This document shows, in pieces, positions 35,224-45,095 of a DNA stretch of 64,000 nucleotides (its first letter is position 1; each line of letters opens with the position of its first letter). Position numbers and translations under genes: made by a program. Source of the DNA: DAOUJW01 sp965218945 (GTDB lineage: Bacteria; Chloroflexota; Dehalococcoidia; Lucifugimonadales; UBA2985); the NCBI GenBank assembly GCA_965218945.1, contig OZ244718.1, forward strand, positions 310,001 through 374,000, written 5' to 3'. The notes beneath the pieces were generated by a model that worked only from the letters and a program-made list of their open reading frames with translations, was not told where the DNA came from and did not search any database.

Positions 35224-36350
35224 ATGACATACCAATCTGTTGACGCTCTTCAGAGAACCCTCGCCGATTCTGTTTTTCATTATGCCTCAGATCGTAAGAA
35301 AGCTGCTGGACGAGCGCTGGGTACACTTGTAGAGATCGTTACCTTCTATACACTTCTTACCTGGAATCTTCGCGATCACATTGTGATTGAGCGTTCTATT
35401 CCAGAGTTCGCTAACCCTGACATTCTACATAATGTCGAGTTCTCACTTCATCCAGTCCGTGCCCGGCACTCGGTCGATATCGATAAATTCACTCCACCAC
35501 TCACACCTACTAAAATGAGAAAGTACCTACCTTGGTTAGAAGAGATGACATTGAAATCGACGCAAGTTTTGAGCAGAGATGACTCCAAACGGAATGCGTG
35601 TGTGGTTGCTGACGACGGTTCAGGTCTGGTGGTCGCAAATGTAGACGGTCTCTCTGAGACGAGTTGTCATTTGAGTGTATGTGAGTTGTTATCTGATCCG
35701 TTCGCGATATTTGAATGCAAACGTGTAGGGATTGAAGAAGGTATGCGCAAAGGCCCACAAACTATCGAGAAAGCAAAACAAGGCGCATATGTTGCCCGCG
35801 CTGTCTCTGCCCTCCAAAAGTGCGCTTGCGAAATGGGCACTTCCGGGGCGTGATAGAGCGGCGTGATGGTACTTTTAGCTTAGGCTCTTATACAGGACTA
35901 CTAAGGGAATTGGTTGATTCCTCGCCAGCTTCGGACTTACGGGGATTCATCCTCACTGTTGGCGTGGTTAGTAACCACGGGAATTGGTTTACCTCGTACA
36001 ATCCAAATAAGGAGCTTCGTGTGCTGGCCCAGTCTTACGATTGGCTAATCTTCCTCACGGATGCAGGGCTGTCCCAATTTATTGAGAGGTTGCTACTAAA
36101 CCCGACGCCGGAGTTAGAGCCTGCTCGGGAGGCTTTTCTCGCTAGCTATTCTGGTAATCCAGGCGCCAACAGGTTCACTAAAGTTCGAATCGGCATTGAT
36201 GCTGATGAAGCGCTCCGCAGCTATTTTGCAACTCACGAGGCTGAGGTTGAGACTTGGTTCAATGTGATTTCACCAAGGGATAGTGATCTTACAAACCTAC
36301 GTTCGGACCTTGGTAAGCTGGCCTCTAAGGACTGGTTGGAGGTATTATAG
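35224..36350 (+). pseudogene. Type II restriction endonuclease-like gene with a one-base frameshift
   Basis: Two frames abut. The first (35224-35853) has AGGAAAAGG before its ATG and contains FAIFECKRVGIEEG, a PD-(D/E)XK-type E-x-K strand, followed by TIEKAKQGAYVARAVSALQK. The second begins by 35820 in the next frame with RLRNGHFRGVIERRDG and runs to 36350. Adding one G near 35818-35821 joins them into about 375 residues. It lies four bases before a DNA adenine methylase gene, so it is best read as the restriction half of a type II system. Base composition is clearly AT-richer than the neighbours, suggesting transfer. The recognition site cannot be inferred. Confidence 0.7.
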
Positions 36351-36354
36351 ACGT

Positions 36355-36981
36355 ATGACTGCTGGACGCAAGAACGCAGCGTCGCTAAGCCAGGACTGGT
36401 GTACGCCACCAAAGTACGTGCGTGCTATCCGCAGGTTTTTCTCAGGTACGATTGCACTTGATCCGTGTTCCAATGAGTATTCACTAGTGGGAGCAGACGT
36501 TGAGTATAAACTACCTGATGTAGATGGTCTGGCTGTTCCGTGGGACTTTAATACGGTGTTCGTAAATCCGCCATATGGTGCGGACCGTGAAAGAGGGACA
36601 ACAATTAGTGATTGGCTTTATAAATGCGCAGAGGCGCATTCTAAGTTTGGCGCCGAGGTTTTAGCCCTCGTTCCAGTTGCAACAAATACGCGTCATTGGA
36701 AACGTTACATTTGGAGCGCAGCTACAGCGGTGGCCTTTCTTTACGATACGCGCCTCAGGTTTCTTGTGGATGGTCGAGACAGTGGCAAGGGAGCTCCAAT
36801 GTCCTGTGCAATGGCATATTGGGGCCTGCATTACGAACGCTTTGAGAGTGTTTTTCTAAGATTTGGGGCAGTGGTGGATGTTCGCCATCTGCGTGAAAAG
36901 GACATTGGAGTTGGTGAACATCCGAGTTTATTTGAGCAAGAAGAAATCCGAACGTCGGCCGTAGTTGCATCTCAAAACTGA
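36355..36981 (+). CDS. DNA N6-adenine methyltransferase (Dam family) of a type II system
   Basis: A 208-residue enzyme from ATG at 36355 (GGAGG 12 bases upstream). SQDWCTPPKYVRAIRRFF and ALDPCSNEYS form the SAM-site region, and FVNPPYG is the D/N-PP-Y catalytic motif. The order and length match the phage-type Dam family. It is paired with the restriction-like gene just upstream and shares its AT-rich composition, so it would protect the host site from that nuclease. If the nuclease is truly inactive, this is an orphan methylase. Confidence 0.85.
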   Translation: MTAGRKNAASLSQDWCTPPKYVRAIRRFFSGTIALDPCSNEYSLVGADVEYKLPDVDGLAVPWDFNTVFVNPPYGADRERGTTISDWLYKCAEAHSKFGAEVLALVPVATNTRHWKRYIWSAATAVAFLYDTRLRFLVDGRDSGKGAPMSCAMAYWGLHYERFESVFLRFGAVVDVRHLREKDIGVGEHPSLFEQEEIRTSAVVASQN

Positions 36982-37210
36982 ATTCTTCAGGGATTCCCCC
37001 TCTGCCCTGAATTCAACAAATCGTCAGCTAACCGCTATGAGGATCTGGTTTTGTGGGAGGGGTACCTCGTGAGATGGTCCGTCACTGCCGTTGGAGACCC
37101 ACTGGATTGACCCACATCGAAAGGCCAGCTTATGATTCCTCCATCCCGGACTGTCGTTGGGACTACCAGCGATGAGCCCGGTGAGTCGGTAGCTTTCGAG
37201 GAGGTTCAGG

Positions 37211-37522
37211 GTGACAAAGTTCATCGTGCTGGCTGCCATGAAGGGGGAGTTCCTCTCCCACGGAGGCAACGTCTATGAGAACTTCCAGATGATGGGCTAC
37301 GTGGAATCGAGCGGGCCGTTCGACGCCGTGAAGTCCTTCTTCGACGAACCTCACTTCCCCATCGACTGGCGAGATGTCAGATACATGTGGGCTGAGCCTC
37401 TGCAGGATGACGAAAGCACCGGACACTACGGGGACTTTGACCGGATATTCATTGAGGACCTGACGCGCTCCTTCAGACACGCTGCGGGATTGGACCAGTT
37501 GGAGCGAGGGGGCAGTGGATAG
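37211..37522 (+). CDS. Small protein of unknown function
   Basis: A 103-residue protein from a GTG at 37211 with GAGG upstream. It reads TKFIVLAAMKGEFLSHGGNVYENFQMMGYVESSGPFDAV near the start and VRYMWAEPLQDDESTGHYGDFDRIFIEDL later; acidic and aromatic-rich, no membrane segment. Codon use resembles the GC-rich neighbours rather than the restriction island on its left. I do not recognise the family. Confidence 0.55.
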   Translation: MTKFIVLAAMKGEFLSHGGNVYENFQMMGYVESSGPFDAVKSFFDEPHFPIDWRDVRYMWAEPLQDDESTGHYGDFDRIFIEDLTRSFRHAAGLDQLERGGSG

Positions 37523-37561
37523 GCCGGCAATAGCCGGAGCGCCGCAAGGGCTATAACTGCC

Positions 37562-38911
37562 TCAGGAGGCGGTGTTCTGGGTGACTGTTGGCGAAGTTCG
37601 TGAGCCGGCGCTCTTGAAACGCAGGAACAGGTATCCTATTGCGCCTGCCAGGAGAGAAGCGCCGAATACGCCGATCTTTGCCTGGTCCACCAGGGCAGGA
37701 TCGTCAAAGGCGATTCCGGAGACAAAGATCGCGACTGTGAATCCCATTCCACACATGAATGCCACGCCCAGCACGTGACTCCAGGTGACGCCTGACGGCA
37801 GGCTGCCTATGCCCAGCCGGACAGCCAGCCAAGTCATGCCGAAGATGCCAAGGGCATTGCCCAGCAGAAGCGCCGTCGCTATGCCCAGGGTTACACGACT
37901 CGTCATAGCCTCCGACAGGGTTTCCGACGTGAAGACGATTCCGGCGTTGGCTAACGCAAAGACCGGCAGAATGATAAAGCTGACCCACGGGTGAATGATT
38001 CCCTCGATGCGCTCCATAGGCCCCTCAGTGCCGCGACTGAGCCTCTCGATCTCCTCTGCTATCGCCTCCGCCTTCTCTTCGTCCTCGTCCTCCATCGCAA
38101 GGTTGAAGTCGCGAAGCAGGTCTTCCACGGCAGCGGCATAATCCCTGCGGTGGATACGCGGTTCGGAGGGTACGACGGCAGCCACCAGGACCCCGGCCAG
38201 CGTGGCATGAATCCCTGACTTGAGGAAGAACTGCCAGATTACTAAGCACAGTATGATATAGAATACGGGCGAACGTATTCCTATACGAAGACACGCAGCA
38301 AGCGCGGCGAAACAGGCGACGCCCAGACCGAGGTCCGTCCAACTGATAGTCTCTACGTAGAAGATGGCTATAACAGCTATGGCTCCCAGGTCATCGAATA
38401 CGGCCAGGCCCAAAAGGAACACTCTCAATTCAGGAGGCGCTCTGCTGCCCAACAGCGCAAGCACCCCCAGCGCGAAAGCAATGTCAGTTGCCATGGGGAT
38501 GCCCCAGCCCACCGCACTCTCACCCGACCGGTTGAAGAGGAGGTAGATCAGAGCCGGCGCTGCCATGCCGCCGATTGCCGCTACCACAGGAAGCGACGCC
38601 TTCCTGAATGTCGACAGTTCCCCGTGGAGCAACTCCCGCTTTATCTCGAGTCCAACGACAAAGAAAAAGACGGCCATGAGGCCGTCATTCACCAGGTGTT
38701 CAAGATTCTCAGAGAGTGTAAAGATATTGATGTCGACCGATATGGTGGTGTGCCAGAAGTCGACGTACCTGTCCGACCAGGGAGAGTTGGCCAAGCCGAG
38801 CGCGGCGCCTGTGGACAGCAACAGTATGATCGCACCGATCTCTTCGGTGTGAATGAAGCTCTGTATGGGTACGCGTAGCGCTCTGATGAGATGAGAAGAT
38901 TCCTTGGACAT
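37562..38911 (-). CDS. nhaA: Na+/H+ antiporter NhaA
   Basis: A 449-residue membrane protein with about twelve hydrophobic segments. GLEIKRELLHGELSTFRKASLP and VGWGIPMATDIAFALGVLALLG are family signatures, and LAVFDDLGAIAVI contains the paired aspartates that bind sodium and protons. It exchanges internal Na+ for protons to keep pH and salt balance. It is longer than E. coli NhaA because of a charged cytoplasmic insert (EDEDEEKAEAIAEEIERLS) between residues about 265 and 300, perhaps regulatory. A marine or salty habitat fits but does not follow from one gene. Confidence 0.95.
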   Translation of the reverse strand: MSKESSHLIRALRVPIQSFIHTEEIGAIILLLSTGAALGLANSPWSDRYVDFWHTTISVDINIFTLSENLEHLVNDGLMAVFFFVVGLEIKRELLHGELSTFRKASLPVVAAIGGMAAPALIYLLFNRSGESAVGWGIPMATDIAFALGVLALLGSRAPPELRVFLLGLAVFDDLGAIAVIAIFYVETISWTDLGLGVACFAALAACLRIGIRSPVFYIILCLVIWQFFLKSGIHATLAGVLVAAVVPSEPRIHRRDYAAAVEDLLRDFNLAMEDEDEEKAEAIAEEIERLSRGTEGPMERIEGIIHPWVSFIILPVFALANAGIVFTSETLSEAMTSRVTLGIATALLLGNALGIFGMTWLAVRLGIGSLPSGVTWSHVLGVAFMCGMGFTVAIFVSGIAFDDPALVDQAKIGVFGASLLAGAIGYLFLRFKSAGSRTSPTVTQNTAS

Positions 38912-39158
38912 ATGAACCTAAATTGGGCTATTGGGCCTCAAACGGCCGCTTCGGTGCAGGTGAGCAAGGTCTGAGGCAGACATATTGGGGACATTCTATC
39001 AACGATTAACCCTAAGCGTCCAACGAAAGTAGGCCGCAGCAGTCGCTGAAATTCGGAAAGGCCGGGGGCCAGTCCATGTTTGGTGGAAGGAATCAAAGGG
39101 AGCAGGAGCGCCGTGCCGTCGGGCAGGGGAGAGGCCGAATGCAGCTAAATACGGCCAA

Positions 39159-39365
39159 TCAGATTTCGTGGCCTTGAGCGGTCAGGACAAGCATCTCCAG
39201 GACCTCATAGCTGGAGATTGAACCGATGAACTTGTTCGTCTCACTATCCACTACCGGGAGCACGGTCAACGAACTCTCCGTCATCCGCTGCAATGCATCC
39301 TACACCGATTCGTTGGAGTTGGCGTGAGGGGTGGTCTGGCGCAGCACGCTGCCAGTGACATGGTG
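39159..39365 (-). pseudogene. CBS-domain remnant with an in-frame stop
   Basis: The minus strand reads VTGSVLRQTTPHANSNESV, then TAG, then DALQRMTESSLTVLPVVD and KFIGSISSYEVLEMLVL before TGA. This is one CBS motif, the type found at the C-terminus of chloride channels and transporters. No upstream transport domain remains, so it is a fragment of a deleted gene. The stop near 39302 confirms decay unless it is a sequencing error. Confidence 0.6.
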
Positions 39366-39412
39366 TACCTACGCGGGCGCTTTCAACCGGCGTTGACACC
39401 CTTGGCGGGGGT

Positions 39413-41401
39413 CTAGCCGACCTTCAGGGCCGTCAGCTTGCTGTCGATGTTCTCCGCCTTCAACGTTAACCTCTCCCACTCCTCCCAGAGGGATTCCGCC
39501 TCCTCTTTGAGCACGCGGTACTCCTCTCCTGCGGACGCAAAGTGAGCCGGGTTGTCAGACTGGTCAGGCTGCGAGAACATGGTCTCCAATTCCGTTATGC
39601 GGGCCTCGCGGTCCGACAGCGAAACGTCTATCTCCTCTATCCGAATCGCCAATCTTCGGGCCTCTTTGCTAAACGCTCGGTGCTGGACCTCCTCGGCGCT
39701 AAGTGGCCTTCCGGAGCGTCTCGTAACCTGGCCTCGTTCTGCAGTATCTCTGTAAGTTCCATTGGCCCTTGCGCTTGCGTTTGGGCTATTCTTATCGGTC
39801 TCGGTCTGCTTTCGATAGAGATAGCTATCGTAGTCTCCGGGGAAAACCGTGGGCCGGCCGCCGTCTATCTCTACAATCTTGTTTGCAATCTGACGTATTA
39901 GAGTGCGGTCGTGGGTTATGAAACAGATAGTGCCATGATAATCGCCAAGGGCGTCCGCGAGGATTTCCCTGGAATCGATGTCAAGGTGATTGGTTGGCTC
40001 ATCCATGAGGAGCAGGTTGCTGGGCTGGAGAAGCAGCTTGGCCAGGGCCACCCGGGCCTTTTCACCGCCGGACAGCACGGAGATAGGCTTGCGCACATCG
40101 TCGCCGCTGAACAGAAAGCCGCCGAGGGTGGTTCGTAGGTTCTGCTCCGACTCCTTTGGCGCGGACTGTTGCAACTCCTCAATGAGTGTATTGTTCGGGT
40201 TGAGGAGTTCAAGCACATGCTGCGCGTAATAGGTGGTGACGACGTTGTGGCCGGTCTTTCTTTCCCCCTCATCAATCGGAAGGACGCCTGCAAGTATCTT
40301 CAACATCGTGGTTTTCCCGGCGCCGTTCGGTCCAACTAATGCAACACGGTCGCCGCGCGAAAGCGTCAGATCCATGCCTCGGTAGACCACGGTATCGCCG
40401 TAGGACTTGCTTACATTGGTCAGTGTTATGACCTCGGAGCCGCTACGCGGAGGCTCCGGGAAGGAGTAGCGTACCTTCTTGGTAGCCCTTGGCAACTCGA
40501 TGATCTGTATTTTCTCGATTTGCTTCAGACGGCTTTGCACCTGGCTGGCCTTCGTTGCTTTGGCGCGGAACTTTTCCACAAAGCGCATTTGCTTTTCTAT
40601 CTCGCGCACCTGCCTGGCGGAGGCTGCCCGTTTGTTCTGAAGCGCGTTCTCGCGTGCAACGAGGTAATCGTCATAGTTGCCCGTGTGAAGCGCCACCTCA
40701 TCCGGCTCGATGGCAAGGACCTTGGTTGCGGTCTGGTTCAGAAAGGCGCGATCGTGAGATGTTACGAGCACGCCGCCTTGGAAAGAGGCCAGGTATTTCT
40801 CAAACCACAAGTTTGCATCAAGGTCAAGATGGTTGGTTGGCTCGTCAAGGAGCAGGATATTGGGGTTCTTGAACAGAATCCTGGCCAGGCTAGCCCGCAT
40901 GACCCAACCACCGCTGAACTCACTCATTGGCCGGAGAAAGTCACCCTGCTTGAAGCCAAGGCCTGAGAGGATCGCTTTGGCCTCGTGCTCGCGGTCGTCT
41001 CCACCGGCGGCCTCCAAAGCCACGTCAAGCTTGCTGAGGCGATTCAGCAGATAGCCTTGGCGCACCGGGTCGGTCTCCGATGACAGCGCTTCTCGTGCGG
41101 AGGAAATCTCATCGACGAGGGCGTTCACGTCGGAGTGGGCGCTCAACACCTCTTCAAGCAGAGGCTTGCCGGTAAACGACGACGGCTCCTGCTTGAGATA
41201 GCCCATAGTAACGTTGCGCTGCCTGGATATGCTCCCCGTTTCCGGGGCAGTCTCGCCTGCCAGGATATCCATGAGCGTGGTCTTCCCGGAACCGTTTGGG
41301 CCTACCAGTGCAATACGGTCCCCGGCGGCTACGTTCAATGTGAGTCCGCTGAACAGGGTCCTGTTTGAATAGACTTTGCTGATGTCGGATGCAAATAGCA
41401 T
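39413..41401 (-). CDS. ABC-F family ATPase (Uup/EttA-like)
   Basis: A 662-residue soluble protein with two ABC domains and no membrane segments. Walker A motifs are GPNGSGKTTLMDILAG (about 33-48) and GPNGAGKTTMLKILAG (about 345-360). The signatures are EFSGGWVMRASLARIL and LSGGEKARVALAKLLL, with LLLDEPTNHLDLDA and LLMDEPTNHLDIDS as Walker B. The linker between domains and a C-terminal coiled coil (about 560-655) are family features. ABC-F proteins act on the ribosome in translation control or antibiotic protection. No antibiotic cluster is nearby, so a housekeeping role is likelier. Confidence 0.92.
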   Translation of the reverse strand: MLFASDISKVYSNRTLFSGLTLNVAAGDRIALVGPNGSGKTTLMDILAGETAPETGSISRQRNVTMGYLKQEPSSFTGKPLLEEVLSAHSDVNALVDEISSAREALSSETDPVRQGYLLNRLSKLDVALEAAGGDDREHEAKAILSGLGFKQGDFLRPMSEFSGGWVMRASLARILFKNPNILLLDEPTNHLDLDANLWFEKYLASFQGGVLVTSHDRAFLNQTATKVLAIEPDEVALHTGNYDDYLVARENALQNKRAASARQVREIEKQMRFVEKFRAKATKASQVQSRLKQIEKIQIIELPRATKKVRYSFPEPPRSGSEVITLTNVSKSYGDTVVYRGMDLTLSRGDRVALVGPNGAGKTTMLKILAGVLPIDEGERKTGHNVVTTYYAQHVLELLNPNNTLIEELQQSAPKESEQNLRTTLGGFLFSGDDVRKPISVLSGGEKARVALAKLLLQPSNLLLMDEPTNHLDIDSREILADALGDYHGTICFITHDRTLIRQIANKIVEIDGGRPTVFPGDYDSYLYRKQTETDKNSPNASARANGTYRDTAERGQVTRRSGRPLSAEEVQHRAFSKEARRLAIRIEEIDVSLSDREARITELETMFSQPDQSDNPAHFASAGEEYRVLKEEAESLWEEWERLTLKAENIDSKLTALKVG

Positions 41402-41655
41402 ATCGTTTTATCCGGACTATCATACCATCCGCAGGACGTACGTGCAGAGAAAAGGCGCGTGGCTATTGAGATTGCACGGAATAGGTGGGCCTAGTACCAT
41501 ACTGCGAACTTTTAGGTGGGAGGTTCGTATCTAAGGAGGCGGTCAGGCGACTCTGGAAAGCGCCTCACGAGCTTCCGATCCGCCAGGGTTGGGGGCTCAA
41601 CCATTCTATGGCTCTAGTTTTCTAAGACCTAACGCTTTTGGCAGGCGCGCTCTTT

Positions 41656-42315
41656 TCAGCGTCGTCTGGCTAAACTTTTTAAGCCCTTTATAGTAGATGG
41701 CAATTCCCTAAACGTAGCGACCTTGGCAGTTGCTTTGGACAAATCGTGAGCTGCAGTGAACTCGTTTGCAACCACGATGCAGTCAATGCCGGCCGCTATT
41801 GCCGACTTCAACCCTCTCGCCGAGTCTTCAATAACCACCGTTTCAGCGGCAGTAGCACCAAAGCGTTGGAGTCCTCTCAGATAGGGTTCGGAATGTGGTT
41901 TAGCTCGCTCGTAATCCTCCACAGTCAAATAGAATTCCATATAGTCTAGAATAAATCGCTTTTCGTGTATTAAGGCGAAGTCAGTTTGTTTGGATGTAGT
42001 AACTATACCCATCCTATACGCATCTGCGAGTTCGGCTAGTGTTTGCAGGACACCTTCGATCTCGATGTCTTCGGTCATCAGGTATTCCTGGTAGTATCGG
42101 TTTCTTAGTTCTCGGCCACGTTTGATATCAGTTTCGGATATTCCTGAAACTCGTGCCGCCTCCCACGCGGAAACTCCATTGGCCATATTCACTAAGTATG
42201 CGTCTCGTGGGAGATCAATTCCGAGGGATGCCAGTGCTCGTTTGTTTGCTAGGTAATACCAATGTTCTGTTTCGACTAAAACCCCATCATGGTCAAAGAG
42301 AATGTATTGTTTCAC
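41656..42315 (-). CDS. HAD-superfamily hydrolase (beta-phosphoglucomutase-like)
   Basis: A 219-residue protein. FDHDGVLVETEHW (residues 7-19) is the HAD motif I D-x-D with a variant middle residue (H instead of the common M/F). GIVTTSKQTD is motif II, AKPHSEPYLRGLQ motif III, and VVIEDSARGLKSAIAAGI motif IV. The alpha-helical cap between motifs I and II makes it a class I HAD like beta-phosphoglucomutase and phosphoglycolate phosphatase. Substrate unknown. Base composition is a little lower in GC than the flanking ABC-F and kinase genes. Confidence 0.85.
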   Translation of the reverse strand: MKQYILFDHDGVLVETEHWYYLANKRALASLGIDLPRDAYLVNMANGVSAWEAARVSGISETDIKRGRELRNRYYQEYLMTEDIEIEGVLQTLAELADAYRMGIVTTSKQTDFALIHEKRFILDYMEFYLTVEDYERAKPHSEPYLRGLQRFGATAAETVVIEDSARGLKSAIAAGIDCIVVANEFTAAHDLSKATAKVATFRELPSTIKGLKSLARRR

Positions 42316-42367
42316 TGTTGTGCTCGATTCATTTTCGGCTTATCGATTAAGCTAACACACACGGATG

Positions 42368-42495
42368 ACAGTCCCCTAGGGGGTGCGAACGCCGCTGAGA
42401 TCGCCCTCAACGGCGGAGTTCGCAGTTCAGTAAGCAATGGTGGGCCTATTTTGACGGTAGACAGAACCATCTTCGAGATGTGGCTGGGGGACTGT
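42368..42495. repeat. Possible 128-bp MITE with ACAGTCCCC(T/C)AG ends
   Basis: ACAGTCCCCTAG at the left and CTGGGGGACTGT at the right are 12-bp inverted repeats with one mismatch. The DNA between them contains a further inverted segment (CGCCGCTGAGAT / CGGCGGAGTTCG region is only partly paired) and no gene. It fills most of the gap between the HAD gene and the kinase gene. No target-site duplication was confirmed. Confidence 0.4.
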
Positions 42496-42590
42496 AAATC
42501 TACCGAGGCCGTTGACCCAGGTATTGTGGCGTGACAGGGCGGCGAACGCAAGGAGCGTCGCCGTAGCCCCGTCCCCGGCTTTCAGCGCTG

Positions 42591-45044
42591 TCACGCCTCC
42601 TCCTGATTCTGCGTCTCGCCCTTTGGCATCCGGTAGCCGACGCGAGGCTCGGTGAAGATGTAGATGGGATTGTCCGCGTCGTCGCCCAGCTTGCGGCGGA
42701 GGCTGCTAACGATGGTCCTCATGGCGCGAACGTCGCTGTCGGTCTTCTCCCCCCATACCCGTTGCAGCAGATGCTCGTAGGTCAACACACGTCCTCCGTT
42801 CGCCGAAAGCTCGGCGAGCAGCCGGTACTCGATGGCCATCAGCTGGAGCGGACGGCCTGCGAGCGTCACACGGCGTTCGCCGTAGTTGACCACAAGGCCG
42901 CCCAGCACATACGGCTCTGACGACTCGGACGCCGTCCGCTTCCGCAGGGCCGCCCTGATCCTCGCCGCAAGCTCCGTTGGCGAGAAGGGCTTGGCGACGT
43001 AATCCACGGCCCCCATGTCCAAGGCCCTGGCAACAAGCTGGTCCTGTCCATAGGCGGACAGGAAGATCACCGGCACGTCCGCCGTCTCCAGGATGTCCTT
43101 CATCAACTCGATCCCGTCGGCGCCCGGCAGCATCATGTCGAGCAAGACAAGATCGGGCTTCTCGTCTGCCACGAGGCGGAGCGCCTCTCCCGGGTCCCCG
43201 GTCACCAGCGGCGCATAGCCCGCCCTGTTGAGGGCGTCGCTGACGTACCTGAGCGCCTGGGGGTCGTCGTCCACCGCGAGGACGCGCACCGGTTGACCCG
43301 CCTCCCCCACCGCTCGCTGTGAGGAGCGGACCGAGCGCGGCGTGGGGACGCTCGCCGTGCCGCTACCGGACTCTTCGACCGACGGAAGCGTGAAGGTGAA
43401 CCGCGCTCCCATGCCCGGCCCCTCGCTCTCCGCCCAGATGCGGCCACCGTGCGCCTCCACTATCCCCTTGCAGATGGCGAGACCCAGGCCCGACCCGAGA
43501 ACACCGCTTCCGCGTTCGTCCCCCTCGATACGGGTGAACTTCCGAAACAGGAAGGGCAGCTGCTCAGAGGGTATGCCCCTGCCCTCGTCGGCCACCGAGA
43601 CCGCAACGTAAACGCCCTCCCGCACGGCGGTCACCGTGATGACGGACGACTCCGAGGAGTGCTGGGCGGCGTTGGACAGCAGGTTGCCCAGGACCTGCAC
43701 GATGCGCAGCCTGTCCGCCATGACCAGTGGCAGGTCGGGTCCGATCTCGATGGCGAGGTTGTTCCTTCCCCCGGCACTGACGAATGCGCTCCTTGCCCGG
43801 TCCACCAGCGCCGCCACCTCCGCAGGTTCCGGGGCGACCGGCAGCGTGCCCGTCTCGATGCGGGCCACGTCCAGCAGGTCGGCCACCAGGTCGTGCATGT
43901 GGTCGGCCTGCTCCTCGATGATGCGGAAGAACTGCCGCACCACTGCGGGGTCCATGTCGGTGGACGAACCCAGCACCGTTGCCGCGGAGCCCTTGATGGA
44001 GGTCAGCGGCCCCCGCAGCTCGTGGCTCACCATCCCCAGGAACTCGGCGCGCAGCCGCTCAAGCTCCTCCAGGGCCGTCATGTCCTGGAGGGTGACGACC
44101 ACCGACTCCAGCTCGCCTTCCTCGGAGCGGATGGGCGTGGCATTGATGATGGTGGTGACGCTCCGCCCGTCGGGGACCTGCATCACGATCTCCTCGGCCC
44201 GCACCGTCTCCCCCGTGCTCAGCGCCTGCGCTATCGGGAACTCTTGCAGTGAAATCTCCCGCCCGTCGGCTCGCCGGTAGGTCAGCGTCTGAAGCAGCTC
44301 CTCCGCCGACTGGTCGGGGTTGCGCAGGCCGTCGACGATCCTCCTCCCCTCGCGGTTGAGCGACGACGGGGCTCCGGTCTTCGCATCGAAGACCACCACG
44401 CCCACGGGACAGGTGTTGACGAGGGTTTCAAGGTCGGCCCTGGCCCGCTGCTCTTCCCTGTGCCTGCGGGCGTTGGTAATGGCCATCGCAGCCTGGGATG
44501 CGAACATCAGCAGCGTGTCCTCGTCCTCCTGGGTGAAATCGAGGCCCCCCTTCTTGTCCGATAGGTAGAGGTTGCCGATGTGTCGCCCCCTGTGACGGAT
44601 GGGCGCGCCCAAAAAGCCTTGCACCGGCCCCAGGGGAGGGCCGATCTCCGGCAGACCCAGCGCCGTCGTGTAGGCGGAGAAGTCGGAGACCCTGAGCGGT
44701 TCGGGAGGGCTGCTCAGGTAGGCGAAGAACTCCGGTCCCCCCGGCAGGTCCACGAATTTTTGGTGGTCTTCGGGGGCCATCCCGGAGGTGATGAAGGCTT
44801 GCAGAACGCCGTCCTCGTCGAGGGCGGTAAGGCCGCTGATCCTCGCGCCGGTGAGGGAGCGAGCTGCGTCCACCACCTCTTGCAGGACGGTATCGAGGTC
44901 GAGGTCCTCGGTGATACGGACGCCCGCCTCACTCAGTCCGGAGAGGCGGTTCCGCAGGGTTTCTATCTCCCGTTTCAGGTCGTCTGCCGGCTCCAATGCG
45001 CCACCTCGCTTGTGCTGCGGAAGGCCCCATACTCCCACCCTCAT
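42591..45044 (-). CDS. One-piece hybrid: histidine kinase plus OmpR-type DNA-binding response regulator
   Basis: An 817-residue protein. In order: GAF domain (about 45-195), PAS domain (about 205-325), HisKA with FLGMVSHELRGPLTSIKG (phospho-accepting His near 340), HATPase with DEGRGIPSEQLPFLFRKF and GLGLAICKGIVEAHGG (about 455-565), receiver VLAVDDDPQAL ... LVLLDMMLPGADGIEL (Asp near 635), and a winged-helix DNA-binding domain with YEHLLQRVWGEKTDSDVRAMRTIVSSLRRKL (about 725-805). It carries sensing, phosphotransfer and DNA binding in one soluble chain without membrane segments, so it senses a cytoplasmic or redox/light-type signal. Direct repeats at 45096-45145 are a plausible own target. 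Confidence 0.93.
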   Translation of the reverse strand: MRVGVWGLPQHKRGGALEPADDLKREIETLRNRLSGLSEAGVRITEDLDLDTVLQEVVDAARSLTGARISGLTALDEDGVLQAFITSGMAPEDHQKFVDLPGGPEFFAYLSSPPEPLRVSDFSAYTTALGLPEIGPPLGPVQGFLGAPIRHRGRHIGNLYLSDKKGGLDFTQEDEDTLLMFASQAAMAITNARRHREEQRARADLETLVNTCPVGVVVFDAKTGAPSSLNREGRRIVDGLRNPDQSAEELLQTLTYRRADGREISLQEFPIAQALSTGETVRAEEIVMQVPDGRSVTTIINATPIRSEEGELESVVVTLQDMTALEELERLRAEFLGMVSHELRGPLTSIKGSAATVLGSSTDMDPAVVRQFFRIIEEQADHMHDLVADLLDVARIETGTLPVAPEPAEVAALVDRARSAFVSAGGRNNLAIEIGPDLPLVMADRLRIVQVLGNLLSNAAQHSSESSVITVTAVREGVYVAVSVADEGRGIPSEQLPFLFRKFTRIEGDERGSGVLGSGLGLAICKGIVEAHGGRIWAESEGPGMGARFTFTLPSVEESGSGTASVPTPRSVRSSQRAVGEAGQPVRVLAVDDDPQALRYVSDALNRAGYAPLVTGDPGEALRLVADEKPDLVLLDMMLPGADGIELMKDILETADVPVIFLSAYGQDQLVARALDMGAVDYVAKPFSPTELAARIRAALRKRTASESSEPYVLGGLVVNYGERRVTLAGRPLQLMAIEYRLLAELSANGGRVLTYEHLLQRVWGEKTDSDVRAMRTIVSSLRRKLGDDADNPIYIFTEPRVGYRMPKGETQNQEEA

Positions 45045-45095
45045 TGACCGGCTGGAATTGGGACAACCGGGGCAATTCTACCATTTTGGTCGAAA

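Noticed and set aside
37024..37269. 81-codon minus-strand frame between the methylase and the small unknown gene
   Set aside because: It overlaps the start of the plus-strand gene at 37211, has no good start signal, and resembles no family I know.
43449..44252. Plus-strand frames antisense to the kinase-regulator
   Set aside because: Shadow frames rich in H, G and R; the minus-strand protein has complete kinase and regulator motifs.
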